Notes: generated from the letters alone by a model not told the origin. A stretch of 18,496 nucleotides of DNA from Treponema sp. (GCA_031274565.1 JAISPY010000033.1:1-18496), one strand, 5' to 3'; positions 1-9,534 are shown, counted from the stretch's first letter. Made by a program: numbers and translations.

Positions 1-3000
1 CTCATCCTTACCCCCCTGTCCCTGCAATTTCCCCAGGGAGAGCTGCGGTATCAGGGGAAGTTCGGGTTTACGCCGTTGGCGCTCCAAGGCCAGGTCTCTA
101 TGGTCAATTTCAGCCTTTCAGGGACCGATGCCATCAGCGCGGATATCCAGGTCGCTACCCGGAATCGGGAAATCGGGTTTCAGGGAAGGGATCTCCGCTT
201 TGGGACAGTACCCCTCGCGGATGTACACGGAGCAATCCTCTTGGAAGACCAGGGGCTGAGCTTTTCCGCGTCCCTGCTCCGTTCCGGGGATAGGGAGACT
301 GAGGGGGAAGCGGCAGAAGCCGATACCCCTGGACAGCTCTCGCTGGAGGGTTTCTTGGATTACCAGCCCCGATATGGAGAAATACACCTGGTGGTGGATG
401 CTTTAGCCGTGGCGGATATAGTGGCTATGGTCCGACCCTTGCAAGCCCTACCAGAGGCGTCCGATAGAGCCGTTCAGGTGGTATCCACCCTGGGGTCTTC
501 GCTGCTTACCCCGATACGGATAAGCACGGAAGTGTTCCTGGCCACTGATTTTGAACAGCGCTTTTCCTATCATGCGCCCCGATTTCTGGTTACCGCAGAG
601 GACCAGGGAACGATCTTTACCGGCATCATAGACGGTACGAACCGGCGTTTTGCCTGTACCGAGGGACAGATCAACCTCACCACGGATCCGATTATCCTAT
701 CCGGGTATGCGGATATGAAGAGCCTGGAGGATATTTCCTTCTCCCTCAACGCGGCCTACCAGGATAGGCCCTATCAGTTGGAAGGGATGATCCTAGACCG
801 TCATTCCCTCAGTATCCAGGGTTCCTACGGGCTTAGGGCCTATATCAGTATGACCGATCGGGGCGGTTACTCCGGGTATATTGCGGCGGAGAACATCCCG
901 GTCCCCTACCAGGGACAATTTGCCCGGCTTAGTCTGATGAGTTCCCTGCGCTACGATACCTTGGACTTCTGGTATTTTGACCTGGATCACCTGGAATTGG
1001 CGGACCTGAACACCCCCCTTGCTCCCCGGATCGCCTTACGCGCCGCAGGCAGGGCGGATCAGCAGGGCGCGTTCTTTCCGGAACTGCTGATTGATGACGG
1101 ACGGGGAGCCTTGAAGGGTAACTTGGACATGCACTGGGATCCGCGTTTTTCGGATATTTCAGGCAACCTGGTCATGGGCACGGATACTGGGGAAGAACGG
1201 TACGATCTGGAAGCCCAGTTCAAGGATAAGCAGTTGTACCTGCATGTATTGGGTTCAAACATGCAGTTCCTGCGGTTTGTACCCCATGCCTTTGACGCGG
1301 TTGCCTCAGGCGAATTCTCGGTCTTCTGGGATTCAGCGGATTCCTTTTTCGGGGAGCTGCAGCTCAGCTCCCTTTCCGCGGAGATTGATGATACGGAGCT
1401 GGAGCTGAGTGGGGCCGGAACCTTTACGGCTGAGGCATTGGACCTCCAGGCAGTGGAGGTCCGGTATGGGGCGGTGCAGATGCAACTACCCCGGTTACAG
1501 GTACAGCTCCCGGAACACCGGGTGGAAGCGCAAGCCCAGCTCCAACTGCTGTACCCGGCCCGGGAGGTGGATTTCGCGTGTACCCTGGGCATTGATTTTG
1601 CGCCTATAGCTTCATGGTTCTCCATACCGGAAGCCCTCAACACCTTCACGGGGGTGATGCAGGTGGAGCGGGCCCGGTTTAATACCCTGCAGCCGGAGGA
1701 ACCCTTTGACCTGGTCTTCTCCCGTACCAATTCCCTCATGGTCCTCTCCGGAGGTCCCCAGGATATGATCCGGGTACAGCTCTCCGATACGGGGGATCTG
1801 TATGCAGGACTTTCGTATCCTTCCCCGGTTCGGGGAACCATGGTCGGTACTATCGGTGCAAAAACCATTGAGGCCCAGATCCCGGATTTGTATGTGGATC
1901 TGAGCGCCTTGTGGGATCTCATCCCTGCGGAAGCCCAGGAACTTATCACCATTTCCGAGGGCTTTGTAACCGCTTCCCTACAGGTATCCGGTTCTTTGGG
2001 AGACCCGGATTTCTTCGGGCTTGTCCAGGGGCACGGCATCCGGCTGGGGGTTCCTCAGTATGTGGCCGCGGATATCCAGCCGGTACCGATTACCGTGGTT
2101 TTGGCAGGAAACGAGATGACCTTCGGTCCCATCCCGGCCGCGGTTGGTTCAGGGCAGGGTACGATTACCGGTTCGTTCCTGTTTGACCGGTGGATCCCCA
2201 ATACCTTTACCCTGAATATTCAGGTTCCGCCGGAAAGTCCCATCCCCTTTGGCCTGGATATCTTAGGTATTGTCGCGCAGGGCAATACTTCGGGAAACCT
2301 GATCCTCTCCATGAAGGATCTGGTGTTTTCGATCCAGGGGGATATGGCAGCCCAGGATACGGAGATAACCTTGAATACCGAGAAACTCGCCGCGGGAGCG
2401 GAGCGCATGACCCGGGACGGTTTAAACATCAGTTTTGTGACGGATATCACCATCCATGCGGGCCGTAAGGTCGAATTTATATGGCCTGCCAAGGAATTTC
2501 CCATATTACAGACCTATGCGGATCAGGGAGCAAGTATTCGGATCGAGAGTGATTCGGGAACCAGTCATTATTCCCTCACCGGGGATGTGAATCTCCGCGG
2601 TGGGGAAATATTCTACTTTGAACGGAGTTTTTATATCCGGGAAGGACAGCTCTCGTTTAATGAAAATGAACTCCAGTTTGATCCTAAGATATCCGCCCGG
2701 GCGGAAGTCCGGGATCAGACCAATGACGAGGGGCCGGTAACCATAGCCATGATCATCGATAATGCCCCGCTTCAGTCATTTACCGCCCGGTTTGAATCCA
2801 CGCCGCCTCTTTCTCAGATTGCCATTTTTTCGATGCTGGGCCAAAGCATGACCGGTACGCCCACCGAAGCGGGGAACCCTACCGTGCCATACGCCTTTCT
2901 TGCTTCCACTGCGGATATCTTAGCCCAGACCCAGGTACTCAGGCATTTTCAACGGCGGATTCGGGACTTCCTGGGTCTGGATATGTTCTCCTTCCGTACC

Positions 3001-3375
3001 CAGATCCTCCAGAATATGGCGTACCAACTCGTCAGACGGCAAGATGATACCAATAGCAGCGTATTTGGTAACTCTTTTGATAATACCGCTGTTTTCTTAG
3101 GTAAATATATCGGACCGGATGTGTTTTTGCAGCTCATAACCGCCCTGCGGTACGACGAACACCGCAGCAACGTAGAGGTGTTTCCGGCCCAGGGTTTACG
3201 GATCGGCGGGTTTACCATAGAACCGGAATTTGGTATGGAACTGCGGGGGCCGCTGTGTGATATACGGGTAAATATCGTTCCCCGGCATGTGGAAACCATG
3301 TTTATCAATGATATTTCATGTACCTTGACCTGGCGGCGCTCGATGTATTCCTTGGGTGATCTGTTTAAGGGGTGA
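1..3375 (+). CDS. tamB: TamB-like translocation and assembly module protein (DUF490), 5' end outside window
   Basis: The frame is open from base 1 to the TGA at 3373-3375, giving 1124 visible residues. The gene therefore begins left of the window; the TTG at 76 is only the first start-like codon and is not a real start. The visible protein is a long, beta-rich, low-cysteine chain with no membrane segment, as expected for the periplasmic part of TamB/AsmA-type proteins. The C-terminal ~350 residues, with blocks such as GGEIFYFERSFYIREGQLSF and the final TLTWRRSMYSLGDLF, match the TamB C-terminal domain. TamB proteins span the periplasm as a hydrophobic groove and have been linked to outer-membrane protein assembly and phospholipid transport. 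It sits 86 bases upstream of bamA on the same strand, which supports an envelope role. I am confident of the family; its precise cargo in spirochetes is not known to me. Confidence 0.88.
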   Translation, partial: LILTPLSLQFPQGELRYQGKFGFTPLALQGQVSMVNFSLSGTDAISADIQVATRNREIGFQGRDLRFGTVPLADVHGAILLEDQGLSFSASLLRSGDRETEGEAAEADTPGQLSLEGFLDYQPRYGEIHLVVDALAVADIVAMVRPLQALPEASDRAVQVVSTLGSSLLTPIRISTEVFLATDFEQRFSYHAPRFLVTAEDQGTIFTGIIDGTNRRFACTEGQINLTTDPIILSGYADMKSLEDISFSLNAAYQDRPYQLEGMILDRHSLSIQGSYGLRAYISMTDRGGYSGYIAAENIPVPYQGQFARLSLMSSLRYDTLDFWYFDLDHLELADLNTPLAPRIALRAAGRADQQGAFFPELLIDDGRGALKGNLDMHWDPRFSDISGNLVMGTDTGEERYDLEAQFKDKQLYLHVLGSNMQFLRFVPHAFDAVASGEFSVFWDSADSFFGELQLSSLSAEIDDTELELSGAGTFTAEALDLQAVEVRYGAVQMQLPRLQVQLPEHRVEAQAQLQLLYPAREVDFACTLGIDFAPIASWFSIPEALNTFTGVMQVERARFNTLQPEEPFDLVFSRTNSLMVLSGGPQDMIRVQLSDTGDLYAGLSYPSPVRGTMVGTIGAKTIEAQIPDLYVDLSALWDLIPAEAQELITISEGFVTASLQVSGSLGDPDFFGLVQGHGIRLGVPQYVAADIQPVPITVVLAGNEMTFGPIPAAVGSGQGTITGSFLFDRWIPNTFTLNIQVPPESPIPFGLDILGIVAQGNTSGNLILSMKDLVFSIQGDMAAQDTEITLNTEKLAAGAERMTRDGLNISFVTDITIHAGRKVEFIWPAKEFPILQTYADQGASIRIESDSGTSHYSLTGDVNLRGGEIFYFERSFYIREGQLSFNENELQFDPKISARAEVRDQTNDEGPVTIAMIIDNAPLQSFTARFESTPPLSQIAIFSMLGQSMTGTPTEAGNPTVPYAFLASTADILAQTQVLRHFQRRIRDFLGLDMFSFRTQILQNMAYQLVRRQDDTNSSVFGNSFDNTAVFLGKYIGPDVFLQLITALRYDEHRSNVEVFPAQGLRIGGFTIEPEFGMELRGPLCDIRVNIVPRHVETMFINDISCTLTWRRSMYSLGDLFKG

Positions 3376-3450
3376 TTTGTTTAATACGTGAGGAGCCTCG
3401 GCCCCTCAAGGTGGGTTTAATCGCAACGGAGTTTTCAGCTATAATACGAT

Positions 3451-3458
3451 AAGGAGGG
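3451..3458 (+). promoter_or_regulatory. Ribosome binding site of bamA
   Basis: AAGGAGGG lies three bases before the ATG at 3462 and fixes the bamA start. The spacing is short, but the match to the anti-Shine-Dalgarno sequence is nearly complete. Confidence 0.7.
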
Positions 3459-3461
3459 TAC

Positions 3462-5939
3462 ATGCGCGTAGCGGCGGTAATAGGTTTGTTCGTGGTGTTG
3501 GGGTGTTTCGGGTTTTCCCAAGAGGCTGGTGAATGGTATCAGGGAAAACCCATCAAGGATATTGTGTTTAATGGGCTTAAACACGTCAGCGCCGCTGAAC
3601 TGGAGGGAGTGGTGGAGTCCTACAAGGGTCGGATTTTTGAGGATGACCTCTTCTGGGAACTCCAAGGGCGGCTCTATGCCCTGGAATATTTTGAACTCAT
3701 CTCCCCCAGCGCCGTGCCTGCGGATAGTTCAGGCGCGGAGGTGATCATCCGATTTACCGTTACCGAACGGCCCATCATATCCAGGATCGAGTTTGTGGGG
3801 AACAATCACCTGCGACGGAGCGAATTGCGGGAGACCATTACCTTAAAGGTGAACGATGTGGTTAATCAGGTTAAGCTTAGGATAGATGAGACCGCCCTCA
3901 GCAACAAATACCTGGAGAAAGGCTTCCCGGACGTTAAGATTCGTTCTGAAACCCAGCCGGCAAAGGACGGCTCCATACTCGTGAACTTTTTCATTGAGGA
4001 AGGGGAGCAGGTCACCATCGGGGCATTGCTCTTTGAGGGGAATGAGATCTTCTCCACCCGGACGCTCCGGGGTCAGCTTTCCTTAAAGGTCAAAGGCCTC
4101 TTGAACGACGGCGCGTTTCAGGAAGCAAAACTCACCGCCGACCGGAACGCCATCACCCAATACTATCACGACCGGGGGTATATTGATGCGGCAGTAGTCG
4201 ATGTGGTCCAGGATACCCAGAAAGACGAAAAGGGAAACAACATCATGACCATCACCTTTAACGTCTATGAAGGCAGGCTCTACACCTTCGGGGGGGTAAG
4301 CTTTACGGGAAACCAGATTATATCCACCGAACAATTAGCCGCCCAGGTCTATTCTAAGCCCGGAGCGGTGGTTAATGCCCGGCGGGTAGAGGCGGATCTG
4401 CAGCGGGTGGCGGATCTGTATTATGAAAACGGCTACATCTTTAACACCATAGGCCGGGACGAAGTACGGGATACGGATAAGGGGATCATCACCTATCAGA
4501 TTACCATTGTTGAACGGAGCCGGGCGCATATTGAAAATATCCTGATCAAAGGTAATCAGAAAACCAAGACCCAGGTCATCCTCAGAGAGATCCCGCTGGA
4601 GAGCGGGGATGTTTTTTCCAAGACCAAGGTCATGGATGGGGTACGCAACCTGTACAACCTGCAATATTTTTCCATGGTGGCTCCGGATCCAATCGAGGGA
4701 AGCGCCGACAACCTCATGGACCTGGTCTTTACCGTGGAAGAACAACCCACCACGGATCTCCAGTTGGGGTTGACCTTCTCAGGCACCTCGGATCCCGATC
4801 AGTTCCCCGTGTCCCTCCTCTTCAAATGGAACGACCGTAACTTTCTCGGTTATGGGAACATGGTCAGCGCGGAACTCAACGCAGCCCCGGATACCCAGAG
4901 TCTTGCCCTGGGATACACCCACCGGTGGATCTTCGGACTTCCCCTGTCCGGCAGTTTTGACCTGACCGCCCAGCATAGCAGCCGCAGGGCGGCTATGGAT
5001 ATGATGGCCCCGTATTTCTACGGGGATGAGAGCAATGCGTATCCTGACGGGTTTGTATCCTACGACGAGTATTCTGCGGCGAATAAAATCCCCCCCAATG
5101 AATTTCTTATGAACTATAATCAGTGGCGCATTTCCCTGGGGTTCTCCACTGGATACCGCTTTACCACCTTCTTGGGAAACCTGGGAGTCGGAGGCGGGGT
5201 CCGTACAGGCTTCGTGTTCAACTCCTACGACGCGGGGATGTACCGTCCCTTTGATCCCGCTATTCGGGAGCGGAATAACCAGTGGACTCCGGCCAATTCC
5301 CTATGGCTCAGCGTCTCCCTGGATCAGCGGGATATTTACTACGATCCTTCCAAGGGGTATTATGGGATTCAGCGGCTCGGCTACTACGGTATTTTCCCGA
5401 TTGAACTGGAACATTACATCAAATCCGATACCAAGGCGGAATACTTTCATACCCTGTTAAACCTACCGGTCGGGGATACCTGGGCATTTAAACTGATATT
5501 CGGTATTCATTCGGGGCTTTCATTCATATTCCCCCAGCCCTTCCGGAATGACCTGCCCATCGAGACGGTGAATATGCTTGCGGTGGACGGTATGTTCACC
5601 GGCCGAGGCTGGAGCAGTAAATACAGCATTAAAGGGCTTGCCCTCTGGGAAAACTGGGTGGAAATCAGGATGCCTTTGGTTCCTGGGATCCTGGCTTGGG
5701 ACCTGTTCTTTTTCGATGCTGCGGTGGTAAAAGAGAGTCCTTCCGCATTTTTTAATGATCTGGCGTTGAAGGATATGCTCTTTAGTCTTGGCACAGGATT
5801 ACGGTTTACCCTGCCCCAGTTTCCCTTTAGGCTGGGTTTTGCCAAACGATTTATCGTGGAGGATGGAGCGGTCAAATGGCAAGCGGGCAGTATTGGTGGG
5901 TTTGATTTTGTGATTTCTTTTGCCTTGTCCACCTATTAG
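3462..5939 (+). CDS. bamA: BamA/Omp85 outer-membrane protein assembly factor
   Basis: This is the core insertase of the beta-barrel assembly machine in the outer membrane. The 825-residue length is typical (E. coli 810). A signal peptide covers roughly residues 1-19. Five POTRA repeats follow at about 28-103, 104-180, 181-270, 271-350 and 352-430, each showing the pattern I-x-x-I/V-x-(F/I)-x-G-N. A C-terminal barrel occupies about 431-825. The loop-6 lock motif, VRGF in E. coli, appears as GRGW at 714-717. The chain ends in a beta-rich, aromatic-containing strand with a terminal Tyr. The ATG at 3462 is chosen because a strong AAGGAGGG lies just upstream at 3451-3458. It lies between a tamB-like gene and skp, the order I recall at TP0325-TP0327 in T. 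pallidum. No BamB, BamC or BamD gene is visible in the window. Confidence 0.97.
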   Translation: MRVAAVIGLFVVLGCFGFSQEAGEWYQGKPIKDIVFNGLKHVSAAELEGVVESYKGRIFEDDLFWELQGRLYALEYFELISPSAVPADSSGAEVIIRFTVTERPIISRIEFVGNNHLRRSELRETITLKVNDVVNQVKLRIDETALSNKYLEKGFPDVKIRSETQPAKDGSILVNFFIEEGEQVTIGALLFEGNEIFSTRTLRGQLSLKVKGLLNDGAFQEAKLTADRNAITQYYHDRGYIDAAVVDVVQDTQKDEKGNNIMTITFNVYEGRLYTFGGVSFTGNQIISTEQLAAQVYSKPGAVVNARRVEADLQRVADLYYENGYIFNTIGRDEVRDTDKGIITYQITIVERSRAHIENILIKGNQKTKTQVILREIPLESGDVFSKTKVMDGVRNLYNLQYFSMVAPDPIEGSADNLMDLVFTVEEQPTTDLQLGLTFSGTSDPDQFPVSLLFKWNDRNFLGYGNMVSAELNAAPDTQSLALGYTHRWIFGLPLSGSFDLTAQHSSRRAAMDMMAPYFYGDESNAYPDGFVSYDEYSAANKIPPNEFLMNYNQWRISLGFSTGYRFTTFLGNLGVGGGVRTGFVFNSYDAGMYRPFDPAIRERNNQWTPANSLWLSVSLDQRDIYYDPSKGYYGIQRLGYYGIFPIELEHYIKSDTKAEYFHTLLNLPVGDTWAFKLIFGIHSGLSFIFPQPFRNDLPIETVNMLAVDGMFTGRGWSSKYSIKGLALWENWVEIRMPLVPGILAWDLFFFDAAVVKESPSAFFNDLALKDMLFSLGTGLRFTLPQFPFRLGFAKRFIVEDGAVKWQAGSIGGFDFVISFALSTY

Positions 5940-5994
5940 GGGAGCAACGCAGGATAGAGCGCACAGTACTTTTTTTCCCTCGAGGGGGTGGTTT

Positions 5995-6021
5995 GGCGGG
6001 GCGCAGTAAAAAGCCCCTCCC
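5995..6021 (+). promoter_or_regulatory. GC-rich hairpin in the bamA-skp gap
   Basis: GGCGGGGC pairs with GCCCCTCC (7 of 8 positions) around a 10-base A-rich loop. No run of T follows, so it is not a standard intrinsic terminator. It could be a transcript-processing or stability element in a bamA-skp mRNA. The 169-base gap also holds a CCCTCGAGGG palindrome at 5977-5986. Confidence 0.3.
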
Positions 6022-6059
6022 CCGGCTACGTCCGGCTCATTCCCTGCAGAGGAAGTTGC

Positions 6060-6122
6060 ATGATGAGCGAGACCTTACCGAAACGGAAAAGGAGGAAAAG
6101 GGAGGAACATGAAAACGGCTAA
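6060..6122 (+). CDS. Possible 20-codon upstream ORF overlapping skp
   Basis: An ATG-ATG pair at 6060-6065 opens a 20-codon frame that ends with TAA at 6120-6122, overlapping the first bases of skp in another frame. It has its own well-spaced ribosome site, AGAGGAAG at 6048-6055. The predicted peptide is very basic then acidic (PKRKRRKREEHENG at its end), largely because it reads through the purine-rich ribosome sites of skp. It may be a leader peptide coupling translation to skp, or chance. No homology was recognised. Confidence 0.25.
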   Translation: MMSETLPKRKRRKREEHENG

Positions 6123-6648
6123 AAAACCCTGGGGATGTATGGTGTTGCTGGTATGCGGCTTGGGATGGCCCCTGGGCGCCCAGCAACTTACCCGGTTTGC
6201 AGTGGTAGACCTTTCCAAGGTCTATATCGCGTTTTTCCAGGATTCCCGGGCGGTCCGGGATTTTGAGGAGCGCAGTTCCCGGGTCCAGGTTGAAATTGAC
6301 CGGCTCAGCCGGGAAATTCAGGACGTCAAGAATATGCAGTTGAACGCTGCAAGCCGGGGAGACCAGGAACAGGCCCTTCGGCTGGAACATGAGGTATACC
6401 GGAAGTCGGAATACCTGAAAGAGTATTATAAACTGAAAACCGCTGAATTAGAGGATCAAAAGAGTAAACTGACCCAATCCGGGACCTTCTTGGATCAGGT
6501 ACATACGGAGATCCGGCTTATTGCCGAAAGTGAAGGGTACAGCATGGTGCTCAGTTTAAAAGAAAATACCGGCATACTTTGGTACAGTCCAACGGTGGAT
6601 ATTACGGAAAAAATCATTCAAACGCTGCGTTCCAAGGTTGGCAGATAA
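6109..6648 (+). CDS. skp: Skp/OmpH-family periplasmic chaperone
   Basis: Skp holds unfolded outer-membrane proteins in the periplasm on their way to BamA. The 179-residue product has a signal peptide with a likely cut after PLGA at residue 24. A short beta strand follows (RFAVVDLSKVY, the classic OmpH opening VDxxKV), then a long charged coiled coil at about 45-130 and a C-terminal beta-helix section (YSMVLSLKENTGILWYS). This is the OmpH/Skp layout, slightly longer than the E. coli protein (161). The start at 6109 is supported by GGAGGA at 6101-6106; a second GGAGGA lies ten bases earlier. It follows bamA by 169 bases and precedes mutS by about 50-70, so the genes may share a transcript. Confidence 0.9.
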   Translation: MKTAKKPWGCMVLLVCGLGWPLGAQQLTRFAVVDLSKVYIAFFQDSRAVRDFEERSSRVQVEIDRLSREIQDVKNMQLNAASRGDQEQALRLEHEVYRKSEYLKEYYKLKTAELEDQKSKLTQSGTFLDQVHTEIRLIAESEGYSMVLSLKENTGILWYSPTVDITEKIIQTLRSKVGR

Positions 6649-6684
6649 CCGCGGGGGCCGGTAGGGATCATCCCAAGCCCTCAT

Positions 6685-6693
6685 AAGGAGGAG
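6685..6693 (+). promoter_or_regulatory. Strong ribosome binding site upstream of mutS, misplaced for the ATG
   Basis: AAGGAGGAG is followed after two bases by an in-frame ATC at 6696, whereas the first ATG of the frame is at 6720, about 26 bases away. No ATG, GTG or TTG lies between the in-frame TAA at 6684 and 6720. The site argues for initiation near 6696. Confidence 0.6.
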
Positions 6694-6719
6694 CTATCAG
6701 TTCTGCCCACACCAGTCCG

Positions 6720-9470
6720 ATGCTCGAGCAGTATCGGCGGATCAAACGGGATCACCGGGGAGCCGTACTCTTTTTTCGGCTGGGAGATTTTTATGAAATG
6801 TTTTCCGATGATGCGCTGGAAGTTTCCGCGTTGCTTAATCTCACCCTCACCAGTCGCAATGGGCTTCCTATGTGCGGTATTCCCTATCATGCGGCCCGAT
6901 CCTATATTGCCCGGCTCTTAAAATACGGAAAAAAAATAGCGATCTGTGAACAAGTCTCCGAACCGGTTAAGGGAAAAGCCTTGATTGACCGGCAGGTGGT
7001 GGAAGTCATCACCCCAGGTACCACCGTGGAAGAGGATTACCTGGATACGGGGAGTCCCAACTATTTGGCAAGCCTGGCATTATTAGGAGAAAAAGGAGAA
7101 AAAAATGAAACTATGCTCTCCTTTGCCTATATAGACCTGTCTACCGGGGATTTTCATGCCACCTCATTCCCCCTGGAGGATGGGGCTGAACAGCTCCGGC
7201 AGGAGCTTGAACGGCTGCAGGTAAAAGAAATAGTGGTCCAGGAATCCCTCATCGAAGAGCAGGGGGCCATTGAAGGGGCCATTACCGATAGACCGAACAT
7301 GGTGGTGAACCGGTGGGCGGATTGGCTCTTTGATAAGGACCGAAGCCGGAAACGGCTGGAAAAACAATTCAATACGTCCAACCTGAAAGGCTTTGGATTG
7401 GCTGAAAACATGCCTGAAATCATCGCCGCCGGGGCGCTTTTGTATTACCTGGATGATACTGCCAAGAGTCTCCTCCCCCATATACGGGCCGTTACGGTCT
7501 ACCGAGATACGGAATACCTGGGGATCGACGAATCGACCCAGCGTAACTTGGAACTCCTCAGGAATCTACGGGATGGGGATGTCCGGTTTTCCCTCCTGGA
7601 GGTGCTGGATGAGACCCGGACCCCTATGGGCCGACGGCTGCTCAAGCGCAGACTCCTCCACCCTTTGCAGCATCTGGAGGGTATCAACCAACGGCTTGAC
7701 CTGGTGGAAACCATATACCGGGATCAGCGGCGCTTAGGGATCTTCCGGGAACTCTTAGGGAGGACCGCAGACCTGGAACGGCTCAGTTCCCGGCTTGCCA
7801 TGGATAGGGTCCACGGTAAGGATATGCTTTCGATTAAAAACACCCTGAGCCTGTTGAGTAGCCTCCGAGCAGTGGAGAACGAAGTCGCCGCCGCCGCTCA
7901 CTCCTTCACCTTTGAGTCTGCGGAGGCCGCTTCCCTGGATGAGGAGGCCTTTACCCGGCTCATGGGAATGCGGGAACTCCTGGAAGAAGGACTCGCTGCG
8001 GATCCTTCCCTCGTGCTCACCGAGGGAAACCTCATCCGTGAAGGGTATAGTCCGAAATTGGATAACCTGCGCCGGCTCCAGAACGATGGCCGACAACTTT
8101 TGGAGGAGTACCTGGAAGAGGAACGGGAAGCCACGGGGATTTCCAACCTCAAGATCCGGTATAACCGCCTCATCGGGTACTTCTTTGAGGTTACCAAGGT
8201 ACATCTTGCCAAGGTTCCCGCCCATTTTATCCGGCGTCAGGGTACGGTTGCGGGAGAACGGTTTACCACGGACCGGCTTGCGGATCTGGAATCGGATATT
8301 AACGGCGCTGCGGAGAAGGTCATTGAGCTGGAGAAGAAACTCTTCCTGGAATTGCGGGATAAGGCGAAGGCGCTTTTGAGCGAATTAACCGCCGCAGGCC
8401 GGCGTATCGCGGAACTGGATTGTGCCCAGTCCATGGCACGGGCGGCAACGATTCGCGGCTGGATACGTCCGATGGTGGATATGGAGAATCGGCTTATCAT
8501 CCGGGAAGGCCGGCATCCGGTGGTGGAAGCCCATTTACCCAACGGCGAATTCATCCCCAATGATGTGATCCTGGATGGGGAGGGAGTTTCCTTCGCCCTG
8601 ATCACCGGGCCTAACATGGCGGGGAAGTCCACCTATCTTCGTCAAGCCGCACTCATCACCATCATGGCCCAGATGGGCAGTTTTGTCCCCGCCCAGGAGG
8701 CACATATCGGGTTGGTGGATCGGATTTACTGCCGGGTAGGGGCCTCGGATAATCTTGCCCGGGGGGAATCCACCTTTCTCGTGGAGATGAACGAAACCGC
8801 GTATATCCTCCATACCGCCACTGAGCGGAGTCTGGTCATCATGGACGAGGTGGGACGAGGAACCGGAACCAATGACGGCCTTTCCATTGCCTGGGCGGTG
8901 AGTGAGGAACTGCTGGACCATATCAAATGCAGAACCCTCTTTGCCACGCACTTTCATGAATTATCCATGATACAGCATCAGCGAATGGCCAACCGTTCCA
9001 TGGAAGTGCTGGAGCGAGGACGGGATATTATCTTCTTACGAAAACTCAAGGAAGGTCCTGCGGCAGAGTCTTACGGTCTGCATGTGGCCCGTCTGGCGGG
9101 CCTCAGTGAACGGGTGCTGAACCGGGCAAGCCGTATTCTGGAACGGCTGGAAGAAAGCGGCAAGGCACTGCAGGCGGCTTTGCCCCTGGAACTATCCCCG
9201 GCTTCAGGACCAATCGCCGCAGCTCGTGCAGGGACGCGGGAAGCTGCCCCATCCTCGGGGGAGTGTCCTCCCTGGGTTGAACCTGCCGCATTAGAGCGCT
9301 TACTGGTGAGCCTCACGGAGGTCGATCCGGATAGGATAAGCCCCTTGGAAGCCCTGCATTTGATCCATACCTGGAAACAACTACTCCACGGAACCCTGGT
9401 TCCCCGCCACCCCAAGGGCCGCCGCACTGTTCCGGTCGAACCGGGGCCTTCCCTTTTTGAATTTTCGTAA
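6720..9470 (+). CDS. mutS: DNA mismatch repair ATPase MutS
   Basis: MutS binds mismatches and starts methyl-independent or strand-directed repair with MutL. From the ATG the protein has 916 residues (E. coli 853). The mismatch-reading motif GDFYEMF is near the N-terminus (the Phe-x-Glu wedge). Connector, lever and clamp regions follow. The ATPase carries Walker A GPNMAGKST at 630-638, Walker B with DEVGRGTGTNDG at 709-720, and TLFATHFHEL. A low-complexity linker leads to a C-terminal dimerisation helix block (ALERLLVSLTEVDPDRISPL) and a tail PSLFEF that resembles a weak sliding-clamp-binding motif. The coding frame extends upstream to an ATC at 6696 placed correctly after AAGGAGGAG. The extra residues read ISSAHTSP, similar to the HTPM segment before the QQY motif of E. 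coli MutS, so the true start is probably 6696. The next gene in T. pallidum is glyA as I recall; here a caspase gene takes that place. Confidence 0.97.
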   Translation: MLEQYRRIKRDHRGAVLFFRLGDFYEMFSDDALEVSALLNLTLTSRNGLPMCGIPYHAARSYIARLLKYGKKIAICEQVSEPVKGKALIDRQVVEVITPGTTVEEDYLDTGSPNYLASLALLGEKGEKNETMLSFAYIDLSTGDFHATSFPLEDGAEQLRQELERLQVKEIVVQESLIEEQGAIEGAITDRPNMVVNRWADWLFDKDRSRKRLEKQFNTSNLKGFGLAENMPEIIAAGALLYYLDDTAKSLLPHIRAVTVYRDTEYLGIDESTQRNLELLRNLRDGDVRFSLLEVLDETRTPMGRRLLKRRLLHPLQHLEGINQRLDLVETIYRDQRRLGIFRELLGRTADLERLSSRLAMDRVHGKDMLSIKNTLSLLSSLRAVENEVAAAAHSFTFESAEAASLDEEAFTRLMGMRELLEEGLAADPSLVLTEGNLIREGYSPKLDNLRRLQNDGRQLLEEYLEEEREATGISNLKIRYNRLIGYFFEVTKVHLAKVPAHFIRRQGTVAGERFTTDRLADLESDINGAAEKVIELEKKLFLELRDKAKALLSELTAAGRRIAELDCAQSMARAATIRGWIRPMVDMENRLIIREGRHPVVEAHLPNGEFIPNDVILDGEGVSFALITGPNMAGKSTYLRQAALITIMAQMGSFVPAQEAHIGLVDRIYCRVGASDNLARGESTFLVEMNETAYILHTATERSLVIMDEVGRGTGTNDGLSIAWAVSEELLDHIKCRTLFATHFHELSMIQHQRMANRSMEVLERGRDIIFLRKLKEGPAAESYGLHVARLAGLSERVLNRASRILERLEESGKALQAALPLELSPASGPIAAARAGTREAAPSSGECPPWVEPAALERLLVSLTEVDPDRISPLEALHLIHTWKQLLHGTLVPRHPKGRRTVPVEPGPSLFEFS

Positions 9471-9534
9471 CTACCCAGGTATATGCGATAGTTCCAGGTT
9501 CTTAATATTTTTAATGGCATACCCTAGGGAATCA

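Noticed and set aside
1059..2039. Long minus-strand frame (326 codons) inside the tamB-like gene
   Set aside because: Ser/Arg-rich shadow of a GC-rich coding strand with no domain, no ribosome site and no context.
3440..3445. TATAAT hexamer just before bamA
   Set aside because: A transcript from it would start inside the ribosome binding site at 3451-3458, and no -35 is present; probably chance.
5970..5986. T-run followed by CCCTCGAGGG after bamA as a terminator
   Set aside because: The T-run precedes the palindrome instead of following it, and no stem lies just before the T-run.
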